64,000 nt of DNA from DATMAM01 sp035559995 (lineage in GTDB: Bacteria; Desulfobacterota; Binatia; UBA9968). The notes below the pieces were generated by a model that worked only from the letters and a program-made list of their open reading frames with translations, was not told where the DNA came from and did no database searches. The position numbers and the translations under genes are program-made. Each line of letters starts with the position of its first letter. The first letter of the stretch is position 1. Positions 20,783 to 28,831 of the stretch are shown here, piece by piece. The DNA lies in contig DATMAM010000023.1 in assembly GCA_035559995.1 (NCBI GenBank), positions 52,724-116,723 on the forward strand. The letters are read 5' to 3'.

Positions 20783-20833
20783 GACCCCTCCTTCCCCGAC
20801 GAAGGCCACTTATTACCAGCTTAAAGCCGGTTG

Positions 20834-23086
20834 TCAAGCCAAAGGGGACGGCGGCCGCCGCCCGGGCAAGTCGGCGCGCATCAGCGTCTCGACGCGCGCG
20901 CGGATTTCGTCGCGAACTTCTCTGAATCTCTGGAGGATTTGTTCTTCGCTGCCCTCGGCGAGCGCGGGATCGGGGAGCGGCCAGTGGAGATGCTCGGCCT
21001 TTGCGCCCGCCGCGGGGCAGCTTGCCGCGGCTTCGCCACACAGGGTGACGATCAGGTCGGCGGTCTCCAACGGAACGTCGTCGATGCCTTTTGATTGCTG
21101 GCCGGAAATATCGATGCCGACTTCCTGCATGACTTCGACGGCGAGCGGGTGAACGGCGGTCGGGTGCGTGCCCGCGCTGAAGACGGCGACCTCGGGGGGC
21201 GCAAGATGGCGCGCAAATCCCTCCGCCATCTGGCTCCGGCAGGAGTTCGCGGCGCACAGGAAAAGCAGCTTTTGGAACGGGCGCGCCGGCCGGGCGGCGG
21301 GAAGGCAGATCCGCACGGTGGTGCCTCGCTTGAGCGCGCTTTCGATTCGGAGCGAGCCCTGGTGGGCCTGGACGATGTGCTTCACGATCGCAAGCCCGAG
21401 CCCGGTCCCTCCCAGTTCCCGCGAGCGCGCCTTGTCCACGCGATAGAAGCGCTCCGTCAACCGCGGGATGTCCTTCTCGGCGATGCCGCAGCCGGTGTCG
21501 CTTACGGCAATTTCGACCGTGGGCGCGTCGGCGCCGTTGACCGGATCGGCGCGCCGCGCGCTCACCTGAACGTCTCCGTCGGGCGGCGTGTACTTGAGCG
21601 CGTTGTCGACGAGATTGATCAGGAGCTGCTGCAGGCGGTCGGAGTCGCCGGAGATCGGAGGGACATCCGGATCGACGCGCTGCGACAGGCGAATTCCCTT
21701 CTTCTTCGCGTGATCGTGAAAAATTTCCAGGACTCTTCTGAGGAGGTGGTCGACGTTTAGCGGCTCGAAATTGAGCTGCGCCTTTCCCGACTCCAGATCG
21801 GAAAGCGTCAAGAGATCGCCAATGAGCCGGCCCAAGCGCTCGGCGTGACGGTCGACGACTTCCAGGAACTCCCGCGCCGCTTCGGGGGCTCTGGGCGGGT
21901 TGTGGAGAAGGGTCTCAACGTAACCCTTGATCGCGGCGAGCGGCGTTCTGAGCTCGTGCGACACGTTGGCGACGAAATCCGCGCGGATCGTCTCCAGGCG
22001 CTTGATCTCGGTCACGTCGTGGAAAACCATGACGTAGCCGAGCAAAGCGCCGCTCCCGCTCGTCAGGCTGACGGCGTTGACGCGCAGCCATTTGCCGCTG
22101 TCGAGCGTCATCTCTTTCGAGAAGCATTCGCGCGCGCAGTCGCACGTCAGGATTTCGCCCGCGAGCTGTTTCATCTCGGGATGGCGCGAGATCTCGAGCA
22201 TGGAAGCGCCGTGAAAGCTCGGCCCGTCGGGGAGGTCGAACATCCGGCGCGCGTTCTGGTTGATCAGGATCACGCGCCCGTGCGTGTCGAGCACGACGAC
22301 GCCTTCCATCATGCACCGAACGATCGACTCGACCTTCTCCTTTTCGGCGGTGATGCTGCTGATTTTTTCCTGCAGCGCGGCTTTCATCTCGTTGAGATTT
22401 TTCTCCAAAATGCCGAGTTCATCGCGACCGCTCACGGCGAGCGGCTGGCTCGGAAACGAGCCCTGGGCGACCGCCTGCGAAAACTCCGCCATAAGCCGCA
22501 CTCGGCGCGCGAGCCGCTCGAACAAGAAGAAGCCGAACGGCATGCTCAAACAAAAGGCGGCGAGCAGACCCGCGAGCAGGACGGCCTGGATACGGCGCGC
22601 CGAGGCTTCGACCTGATCGAGCGGAACGGCGACCCGCACGATCCGCGCCGGCGCGGGTGACGCCACCAGAACCGCCTTGTAGAGCATCGGATAGTTCACG
22701 GTCGTGCTGTAACGGATGCTCTCTCCGGTGCCTTGCGCGCGCGCCTCGACAATCTCGGGGCGAGCGGCGTGGTTCTCCATTCTCGCGGAAGACTCTTCGG
22801 AGTCGCCGAGGACTTTGCCGTCGAGATCGACGACGGTGAGACGGGCTTTGAGCTCCGCGGCCAGCTCCTTGCAGCGCGCGTCCAGCGCAGCGCCTGCGAG
22901 GTCGGCGGGGAGAAAGCGCGCGACGAGCCTTGCCTCCTCGACCATCTCGCGGCCGAGCGAGGCGATATAGAATTGTTTCAGCAGCTTGCCGGCATAGAAA
23001 TAGCAGCCGGCGAGAACGAGCAGCGTGAGACCGATATAAGGCAGGAAAAATTTAACGAGGAGCCTATTTGTCCAGGGCTTTCTCAT
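20834..23086 (-). CDS. phoR: PhoR-type phosphate sensor histidine kinase fused to thioredoxin-type arsenate reductase (ArsC)
   Basis: One 750-residue reading frame holds two proteins. Residues 1-595 are a PhoR kinase: two membrane spans (about 11-31 and 167-189), HAMP, and a PAS domain with a C315-x-C317-x3-C321 cluster. Then comes His377 in FVANVSHELRTPL, the N-box NLVDNALKY near 491, DTGCGIA at 530 and GGTGLGL at 559. After a ten-residue linker, residues 606-740 are a complete ArsC of the low-molecular-weight phosphatase fold. It has C611, N614, S615, C616 and R617 in the CX5R loop, C683, C690, and D706 in the DP motif. C611-C683 (72) and C683-C690 (7) match the C10, C82, C89 spacing of pI258 ArsC. 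No start codon lies in the linker, so the domains are made together. It overlaps phoB by 23 bases. Confidence 0.95.
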   Translation of the reverse strand: MRKPWTNRLLVKFFLPYIGLTLLVLAGCYFYAGKLLKQFYIASLGREMVEEARLVARFLPADLAGAALDARCKELAAELKARLTVVDLDGKVLGDSEESSARMENHAARPEIVEARAQGTGESIRYSTTVNYPMLYKAVLVASPAPARIVRVAVPLDQVEASARRIQAVLLAGLLAAFCLSMPFGFFLFERLARRVRLMAEFSQAVAQGSFPSQPLAVSGRDELGILEKNLNEMKAALQEKISSITAEKEKVESIVRCMMEGVVVLDTHGRVILINQNARRMFDLPDGPSFHGASMLEISRHPEMKQLAGEILTCDCARECFSKEMTLDSGKWLRVNAVSLTSGSGALLGYVMVFHDVTEIKRLETIRADFVANVSHELRTPLAAIKGYVETLLHNPPRAPEAAREFLEVVDRHAERLGRLIGDLLTLSDLESGKAQLNFEPLNVDHLLRRVLEIFHDHAKKKGIRLSQRVDPDVPPISGDSDRLQQLLINLVDNALKYTPPDGDVQVSARRADPVNGADAPTVEIAVSDTGCGIAEKDIPRLTERFYRVDKARSRELGGTGLGLAIVKHIVQAHQGSLRIESALKRGTTVRICLPAARPARPFQKLLFLCAANSCRSQMAEGFARHLAPPEVAVFSAGTHPTAVHPLAVEVMQEVGIDISGQQSKGIDDVPLETADLIVTLCGEAAASCPAAGAKAEHLHWPLPDPALAEGSEEQILQRFREVRDEIRARVETLMRADLPGRRPPSPLA

Positions 23087-23771
23087 CGAATTTGTAGCCT
23101 ACGCCGCGCACCGTGAGGATCCACTCGGGCTTGCGATCGTCTCTCTCGACCGCCTTGCGCAGCCGGCGGATGTGCACGTCGACGGTGCGCGGGTCGACGA
23201 AAACGTCTGCGCCCCAAACCCGGTCGAGAAGCTGGTCGCGGCTGAGGACGCGGCTGGGATTTTGCACGAGAAACCGCAGCAGTTCGAACTCTTTCAACGT
23301 CAGGCGCACCGCGCGCCCGCGGGCGAAGACCTCGTAGGTGGAAAAGTTGATTTTCAGCTCGCCTTTCTCGTAGGACTCGCCGGCGGCGCCGTGGCGGTCG
23401 GCGCGCCGGAGAATCGCCTTGACCCGCGCCACCAGCTCGCGCGGGCTGAACGGCTTGGTCAGATAATCGTCGGCTCCCATTTCCAACCCGACGACGCGGT
23501 CGGCCTCGCCGGCCTTGGCCGTGAGCATCAGGATGGGGAGGTTGGCGGTTTCCGGCCGCTCGCGCAGGATCTTGCAAAGCTCGAGACCGGGCAGGCCGGG
23601 AAGCAGCAGGTCCAGGATGACCAGATCGGGCCGGTCTCGCTGGATCATTTTCAGCGCCTTTTCGCCTTCGTCCGCCTCAAAGACCTTAAAATGCTCCTGG
23701 CTCAAATTGTAGTGGACGAGCTTGCGGATATCGGGCTCGTCCTCGACGATCAGGATCCTTTTTCTCGCCAT
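23064..23771 (-). CDS. phoB: Phosphate regulon response regulator PhoB
   Basis: A 235-residue OmpR-class regulator. The receiver domain has the acidic pair ED at 10-11, the phosphoacceptor Asp54 in LVILDLLLPG, Thr84 and Lys106 in DYLTKPFSP. The winged-helix domain has LTLKEFELLRFLVQNPSRVLSRDQLL and ends TVRGVGYKF, the OmpR-class DNA-binding signature. It should be phosphorylated by the PhoR kinase encoded next and bind PHO boxes such as the candidate upstream of pstS. The gene lies ten bases after phoU and overlaps phoR. Confidence 0.95.
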   Translation of the reverse strand: MARKRILIVEDEPDIRKLVHYNLSQEHFKVFEADEGEKALKMIQRDRPDLVILDLLLPGLPGLELCKILRERPETANLPILMLTAKAGEADRVVGLEMGADDYLTKPFSPRELVARVKAILRRADRHGAAGESYEKGELKINFSTYEVFARGRAVRLTLKEFELLRFLVQNPSRVLSRDQLLDRVWGADVFVDPRTVDVHIRRLRKAVERDDRKPEWILTVRGVGYKFDEKALDK

Positions 23772-23781
23772 AGAACGGAAG

Positions 23782-24468
23782 TTAAACCGACGGCGGCAGT
23801 TGTTTGAGGTGACGGATGCTTTTGCCCTTGACCATAAAGATCACCATCTCGGCGATGTTGGTGGCGTGATCCGCGATGCGCTCGAGGTATTTGGAAACGA
23901 AGCCGATCTTCATCGCCCGGTTGATGGTGTGCGGGTCTTCGATCATGAAGCTCACCGTCTCGCGAAAAATCTGGCTGTTCAGGTCGTCCACCTGCCGGTC
24001 GTCCTTGCACACTTTGAGGGCGAGAGCGGTGTCCTCGCGGACGAAGGCGTCGAGACTCTCGCGGATCATGCGCTGGGAAATCCGCGCCATCCGCGGGATG
24101 TCGATGTAGGGCTTGAGTTGCGGCTCGCGGTTCAGCTCGAGCGCCCGCTCGCAGATATTGACCGCCATGTCGCCGACGCGCTCGAGATCCGTGGTGATCT
24201 TGAGACCCGTCGTGATAAAGCGGAGATCGCGCGCGGCGGGCTGGTGCAGCGCGAGCAGGCGAATGCACAGCTCGTCGATTTCGACGTCCAGCCGGTTGAC
24301 TTCCCGGTCGCGCTCGATCGTCGCCTCGGCGAGAGGGGAGTCGCGCTCGACCAGGGATTTGACCGCCTTTTGAATCTGGTCCTCGACCAGCCCGCCCATG
24401 GAGAGGATATCGTCGCGCAGCTTTTTCAGTTCTTCCTCGTAGCGCTTGTCCGTGTGTTCGGTCCGCAT
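23782..24468 (-). CDS. phoU: Phosphate signalling complex protein PhoU
   Basis: A 228-residue protein of two three-helix bundles with the repeated metal-binding PhoU pattern: EATIERDREVNRLDVEIDELC in the first bundle and ERIADHATNIAEMVIFMVKG in the second. PhoU links Pst transporter occupancy to PhoR activity and keeps the regulon off when phosphate is plentiful. It lies 12 bases after pstB and 10 before phoB, inside one transcript. Confidence 0.95.
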   Translation of the reverse strand: MRTEHTDKRYEEELKKLRDDILSMGGLVEDQIQKAVKSLVERDSPLAEATIERDREVNRLDVEIDELCIRLLALHQPAARDLRFITTGLKITTDLERVGDMAVNICERALELNREPQLKPYIDIPRMARISQRMIRESLDAFVREDTALALKVCKDDRQVDDLNSQIFRETVSFMIEDPHTINRAMKIGFVSKYLERIADHATNIAEMVIFMVKGKSIRHLKQLPPSV

Positions 24469-24480
24469 CGGACCCTCCGT

Positions 24481-25323
24481 TTAGCCGAACCGGCCCGTGA
24501 TGTAATCTTCGGTCTGGCGCTTCTCGGGCGTGGTAAAGAGCGCGCTGGTCTCGCCGAATTCTATCAACTCGCCCAGATAGAAAAAAGCCGTGTAGTCGGA
24601 GACGCGGGCTGCCTGCTGCATGTTGTGGGTGACGATGACGATCGTCAAGCTCTCCTTGAGCTCATGGATAAGCTCTTCGATTTTCGCGGTCGAGATGGGA
24701 TCGAGCGCGGAGCAGGGCTCGTCCATGAGCAGCACTTCCGGCTCCACGGCCAGGGCGCGCGCAATGCACAGGCGCTGCTGCTGGCCGCCGGAGAGTTCGG
24801 CCGCGTTCTTGTGCAGGTTGTCTTTGACCTCGTCCCACAAGGCCGCCCGGCGCAGGTTCTTTTCCGCCGCTTCATCGAGATCGCTCCGCCGGTTGACGCC
24901 GACGATGCGCAGCCCGTAGACGACGTTTTCATAGATGCTCTTGGGAAACGGGTTCCATTTTTGGAAGATCATCCCGACGCGGCGCCTGAGATGGATGACG
25001 TCGGTCGAAGGCGCGTAGATGTCCATGCCGTCGAGCCTGATGGTTCCCGTGAGCCGGACGCGCGGGATCAGATCGTTCATCCGGTTGAGACAACGCAGAA
25101 GCGTGGTTTTGCCACAGCCGGAAGGGCCGATCAGCGCGGTCGCCCTTTTTTCCGGAATTGCGATCGTGACCGATTTGAGAGCGCGGCTGGAGCCGTAGTA
25201 GAAATCCACGTTCTCGATCTCGATGACGGGCCTCGGAGTTCGCGCCACGGGGCGCGCGCTTTCTCCGTTTAGCGACGGCAAGCGCGGCGCCCCCGGCGCG
25301 GCGATCTGTGCGACTTCATTCAT
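24481..25323 (-). CDS. pstB: Phosphate ABC transporter ATP-binding protein PstB
   Basis: A 280-residue ABC ATPase that powers high-affinity phosphate import through PstCA. It has Walker A IGPSGCGKTT, the PstB-typical LLRCLNRMNDLIP after it, the signature LSGGQQQRLCIARALAVEPEVLLMDEP, and the H-loop IVIVTHNMQQAARVSDYTAFF. The N-terminal 25 residues before VIEIENVDFYYGS are a low-complexity extension. The gene follows pstA by 42 bases. Confidence 0.96.
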   Translation of the reverse strand: MNEVAQIAAPGAPRLPSLNGESARPVARTPRPVIEIENVDFYYGSSRALKSVTIAIPEKRATALIGPSGCGKTTLLRCLNRMNDLIPRVRLTGTIRLDGMDIYAPSTDVIHLRRRVGMIFQKWNPFPKSIYENVVYGLRIVGVNRRSDLDEAAEKNLRRAALWDEVKDNLHKNAAELSGGQQQRLCIARALAVEPEVLLMDEPCSALDPISTAKIEELIHELKESLTIVIVTHNMQQAARVSDYTAFFYLGELIEFGETSALFTTPEKRQTEDYITGRFG

Positions 25324-25365
25324 GATGTCCTCTTCTTTCGTTTCGCGCCGGCTCTCGGCCGGACG

Positions 25366-26274
25366 CTACCACTGAATGCGCTTGCGCAAGCGGTAGCGGA
25401 GGTAAACGGCAATACCGTTCATCAGCAGGGTCATGGCGATCAGGACGAGCCCGGCCGCCGCCGCGTTCAGGTGAAACTCTTCTTGCGGGCGGGATATCCA
25501 GTTGAACATCTGAATCGGCAACACGGTAAAAGGCGACATCAGCCATTCGAAAGAAATGAACGGAAACTCGGGTTTGAACGGCGCGCCGGGCAAAAAGGCT
25601 ATAAACGTCAGCGCGCCGATGGTGATCAACGGCGCCGTTTCTCCGATGGCGCGCGAAAGCGCGATGATGACTCCGGTCAGGATGCCGCCGGTCGAGTATG
25701 GCAGCACGTGATCGCGCACCGTCTGCCACTTGGTCGCCCCCAAAGCGTAGGCCGCCTCCCTCATGGCCGAAGGAACCGCGCGAATCGACTCGCGCGTCGC
25801 CACGATGACGATCGGCAGAATCAGCAGCGCCAGGGTGAGCCCGGCCGTAAGGATCGTGTGGCCCAGGTTGAACTGGTAGACAAAAAGACCGAGCGCCATG
25901 AGGCCATAGACGATCGAGGGCACGCCGGCGAGATTGGCGATATTGATTTCGATCACCGCGGTGAGCCAGTTCTTCGGCGCGTACTCTTCGAGGTAAACGC
26001 CGGCGGCGACCCCCATCGGCACGGCGCTCAGCGCCGTCACCAGCATGACAAGCGCGCTTCCCACCCACGCGGAGAGAATGCCCGCCTGCGAGGGGAAACG
26101 CGAGGGAAAGGAGGTGAAGAAATGCCACGAGAGGCGGCCGGCGCCGTCGATTGCGAGAGCCCCGATCAGCGCGGCCAGCGTGACCATGCCCACCAGCGTG
26201 GCGATCAAGCCGACGATGCCGAAGACGCGATCGAGGATTTTTCGGCGCGCGAGCGCCTTTTCGATGTCGGCCAT
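25366..26274 (-). CDS. pstA: Phosphate ABC transporter permease PstA
   Basis: A 302-residue inner-membrane permease with six spans. The coupling-loop region is AMREAAYALGATKWQTVRDHVLP, followed by GGILTGVIIALSRAIGETAPL, the PstA signature. The ATG at 26274 lies one base after the pstC stop (TGAGATG), so I prefer it over the upstream in-frame start at 26319. It forms the translocation pore with PstC. Confidence 0.95.
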   Translation of the reverse strand: MADIEKALARRKILDRVFGIVGLIATLVGMVTLAALIGALAIDGAGRLSWHFFTSFPSRFPSQAGILSAWVGSALVMLVTALSAVPMGVAAGVYLEEYAPKNWLTAVIEINIANLAGVPSIVYGLMALGLFVYQFNLGHTILTAGLTLALLILPIVIVATRESIRAVPSAMREAAYALGATKWQTVRDHVLPYSTGGILTGVIIALSRAIGETAPLITIGALTFIAFLPGAPFKPEFPFISFEWLMSPFTVLPIQMFNWISRPQEEFHLNAAAAGLVLIAMTLLMNGIAVYLRYRLRKRIQW

Positions 26275-26275
26275 C

Positions 26276-27226
26276 TCAGTAGGTTTCGCGGAAGCGCTTG
26301 CGCAGCCAATAACCGCCAACGTTGAAGGCCAGCGTCATGAGCATCAGCGTCAATCCGGCCGCGAAGATGCTTTGATAGGCGATGCTGCCGTGCGGCAGGT
26401 CGCCCAGGCTCACCTGCACGATGTACGCCGTGATCGTCGCCGCTCCTTCCATCGGGTTCAAAGTCAAATTGGGCTGGGTTCCCGCGGCCACGGCGACGAC
26501 CATCGTCTCGCCGACGGCGCGCGAGAAGCCGAGAACGTAAGCCGAGGCGATCCCCGAAAATGCGGCAGGGACGAGCACGCGGGTCGCGGTCTGGAAACGC
26601 GTCGCGCCCATCGCGTAAGAGCCTTCGCGGATGTGCACGGGCACGGCCTTCATCGCGTCTTCGCTCAAAGAGCTGACGTAGGGAAGGATCATGACGCCGA
26701 TCACGGTGCCCGCGCTCAACATGTTGAAGCCGGGAAGGTTCGGCAGAAGCCGTTGCAACAGCGGCGTCACGAAGAGCAGGGCGAAGTAGCCGAAGACGAC
26801 CGTGGGCACGGCGCTCAGCAATTCGAGGATCGGCTTTAGGATCTCGCGCGCTTCGACGCTGGCGTATTCGCTCAGGTAAATCGCGATCGTCGTTCCGAGA
26901 GGCAGGGCGACGGCCAGAGCGACCGCGGACGTGACGATCGTGCCGCTGACCAGCGGCAGGATGCCGTAGCGAGGCTCGGCGAAAAGAACGGTCCACTGCG
27001 TGTCGGTGAAAAAATCAACCAGCGAAACGTGCCTGAAGAACCGCTCGGATTCGTACAGAAGGATGCCGACGATTGCGAGAGTGATCGCGATCGAAAAGAG
27101 CGCGGCGACTAGGAGGAGCGACTCGATGGCGCGCTCGCTCAAGCGCCGGACGGTTGCGCGGCTCAGAATCGAACCGCGCGAGAGAGCCCTCGCGCCGGAG
27201 TACGTGACGTGAGCGTTGGCTGGCAT
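26276..27226 (-). CDS. pstC: Phosphate ABC transporter permease PstC
   Basis: A 316-residue permease with six spans. The motif IREGSYAMGATRFQTATRVLVPAA is the ATPase-coupling loop and GFSRAVGETMVVAVAAG follows. The reading frame stays open far upstream, to 27931, but that part is antisense-like filler overlapping pstS; the ATG at 27226 (MPANAHVTYSGARAL) gives the expected length. It lies 68 bases after pstS and one base before pstA. Confidence 0.94.
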   Translation of the reverse strand: MPANAHVTYSGARALSRGSILSRATVRRLSERAIESLLLVAALFSIAITLAIVGILLYESERFFRHVSLVDFFTDTQWTVLFAEPRYGILPLVSGTIVTSAVALAVALPLGTTIAIYLSEYASVEAREILKPILELLSAVPTVVFGYFALLFVTPLLQRLLPNLPGFNMLSAGTVIGVMILPYVSSLSEDAMKAVPVHIREGSYAMGATRFQTATRVLVPAAFSGIASAYVLGFSRAVGETMVVAVAAGTQPNLTLNPMEGAATITAYIVQVSLGDLPHGSIAYQSIFAAGLTLMLMTLAFNVGGYWLRKRFRETY

Positions 27227-27294
27227 TGGCTGAGCTTCTGCGCGCCGGAGGCCAGGAGAGAACCCGTCTCCCCTGGCCGGGCGAACGCGGCCTG

Positions 27295-28296
27295 TTACGG
27301 TTTGGGTTCTCTCTTCAGTAGATCGTCGATCGTAACGCCGACGTCGGCGTGCCCGCCGAAGGCCGTTCCCGCCTTGCCGGCGTTGAGACGTTGCAGGCCC
27401 AGCGCGTAGACCCTGTCGGGCAGCGGCACGTATTTTATCTGGCGCACGAGCTTCGAGGCGTTCTTCAGGTAGAACTCGACGAACTCCTTGACTTCCGGTC
27501 TGGCGGCCGCTCTCTTGCTCACATAGATGTAGATCGGCCGGGACAGCGGCTGGTAGGTGCCGTCGAGGAGGGTTTTTTCGGAGGGCGGCACGGGTCCTTT
27601 CCCGTTGTCGATCGCCACCGCTCTCAGTCTGTCCCGGTTCTCCGCGTAGTAGGCGTAACCGAAAAATCCCAAGGCGTTGCGGTCGTTGGCAATGCCCTGG
27701 ACGAGCACGTTGTCGTCCTCGCTCGCGGTGAAATCTCCCCTGCTCGATTTCGCTTTCCCGACGATTGCTTCCGTAAAATAGTCGAAGGTGCCGGAGTCCG
27801 CGCCCGGGCCGAAAAGCCTCAAGGGAGCGGTTGGCCAATTCGGCCGGACCTGGTTCCAGCTCGTGATCTTGCCCTGCGCGGCGGGTTCCCAGATCTTCTT
27901 GAGCTCCGCGACCGTCATCACCGTCGCCCATTCATTTCTGGGGTTGATCGTTACGGTGAGGGCGTCGAAGGCGACCGGGATCTCGATGTACTCGATCGCG
28001 GCTTGCTTGCACGCTTCCATCTCCGGCCGCAAGATCGGACGGGAAGCGTCGCTGATATCCGTTTCGCCGCGGCAGAACTTCTTGAATCCGCCGCCGGTGC
28101 CGGAAATTCCGACCGTGACCTTGACCGCGCCCTTTTTCGCTTTTTGAAACTCTTCGGCCACGGCCTCCGTGACTGGAAAGACCGTGCTGGAGCCGTCGAT
28201 CTGGATGATCTGCGCCGGCGCGGTCCGCGGCGAGAACGCGAAGTCAAAAACGGCAACGCCCAGCGCGGCCGCAAAAGCAAACAGTGCTCTTCTCAT
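27295..28296 (-). CDS. pstS: Phosphate ABC transporter substrate-binding protein PstS
   Basis: A 333-residue periplasmic phosphate-binding protein of the PstS/SphX type. A signal peptide (MRRALFAFAAALGVAVFDFAF region) precedes QIIQIDGSSTVFPVTEAVAEEF. The phosphate-contact segments are DGSSTVFP, ISGTGGGFKKFCRGETDISDASRP and PGADSGTFDYF. The start at 28296 (MRRALF) follows an AAGGAAGGG site; an upstream in-frame start at 28326 would place extra residues before the signal peptide. It is the first gene of the island and lies just downstream of a candidate PHO box. Confidence 0.95.
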   Translation of the reverse strand: MRRALFAFAAALGVAVFDFAFSPRTAPAQIIQIDGSSTVFPVTEAVAEEFQKAKKGAVKVTVGISGTGGGFKKFCRGETDISDASRPILRPEMEACKQAAIEYIEIPVAFDALTVTINPRNEWATVMTVAELKKIWEPAAQGKITSWNQVRPNWPTAPLRLFGPGADSGTFDYFTEAIVGKAKSSRGDFTASEDDNVLVQGIANDRNALGFFGYAYYAENRDRLRAVAIDNGKGPVPPSEKTLLDGTYQPLSRPIYIYVSKRAAARPEVKEFVEFYLKNASKLVRQIKYVPLPDRVYALGLQRLNAGKAGTAFGGHADVGVTIDDLLKREPKP

Positions 28297-28324
28297 GCTC
28301 GATATCCCTTCCTTTCTCGATGTC

Positions 28325-28367
28325 ATCTTAGCGAAGAATTGTTACGCATCGGTTACAAGACTGTGAA
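28325..28367 (-). promoter_or_regulatory. Candidate PHO box with -10 element upstream of pstS
   Basis: On the plus strand GTTAC (28341), GTTAC (28352) and GTGAA (28363) recur at exactly 11-base steps, the helical period of PhoB half-sites. Read on the minus strand, the last repeat is followed after 10 bases by TAAGAT (28330-28325), a plausible -10. The arrangement matches PhoB-dependent promoters, where the box replaces the -35. Predicted transcription would begin about 20 bases before the pstS ATG. Confidence 0.55.
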
Positions 28368-28368
28368 G

Positions 28369-28831
28369 CTTCGGTAGCATCTGACGACGGGCTGCGGCAG
28401 CGACATTTCATTCGGCTTATCGCCTCCTTGCCTCGGTGCTGTCCGACGATTCTTTACGGAGGGAAGCTGACGATGAAGTTAAGAGACAATGAAGCTGTCG
28501 TGAAAAAACGGCCGGGCGATTTGGCGAGCGGCCGGTCGGCATCGGCGCCCGGAGACGAAACGCGGGGCGTCGCGTTCCACGGCGGAGCGGCTAAATTTCC
28601 ATTGCCGCACTCAGCCGCGGGCGTGCTCAGGCATCGGTGTTGCGCCAGCAGTCGAGGAAGAGCGCGGCGATCCGCGTGTCGCCGGCCGGCTTCGCTCTCG
28701 GGGCATCGCGTGCCCGAGAGTCAAAGCCGCCGTGTTTCATTCGCGGGGCGGCTCAATCGCGCAAAAATTCGTTGCGGCGGAACGGGCGGAACGTTAATTG
28801 TTGATTGAGGGGCGCCCGCGTCGAGGGCGGC
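28369..28831. other. Long intergenic stretch upstream of the pst operon; one weak ORF
   Basis: About 460 bases between the PHO-box region and the end of the CobW gene. One plus-strand frame (ATG 28473 to 28808, 111 codons) has a good Shine-Dalgarno site (GGAGGGA at 28458). It begins MKLRDNEAVVKKRPGD, but the remainder is Arg/Ser-rich and unlike a folded protein. It could be a small unknown gene or a decayed one. I see no RNA element or terminator with a T-run. Confidence 0.3.

Noticed and set aside
23722..25272. 516-codon plus-strand frame across phoU and pstB
   Set aside because: Mirror of two certain genes; no recognisable motif.
27227..27931. N-terminal extension of pstC
   Set aside because: The open frame continues 235 codons upstream but overlaps pstS and is Arg/Gln/Gly-rich; the internal ATG at 27226 gives the normal PstC.
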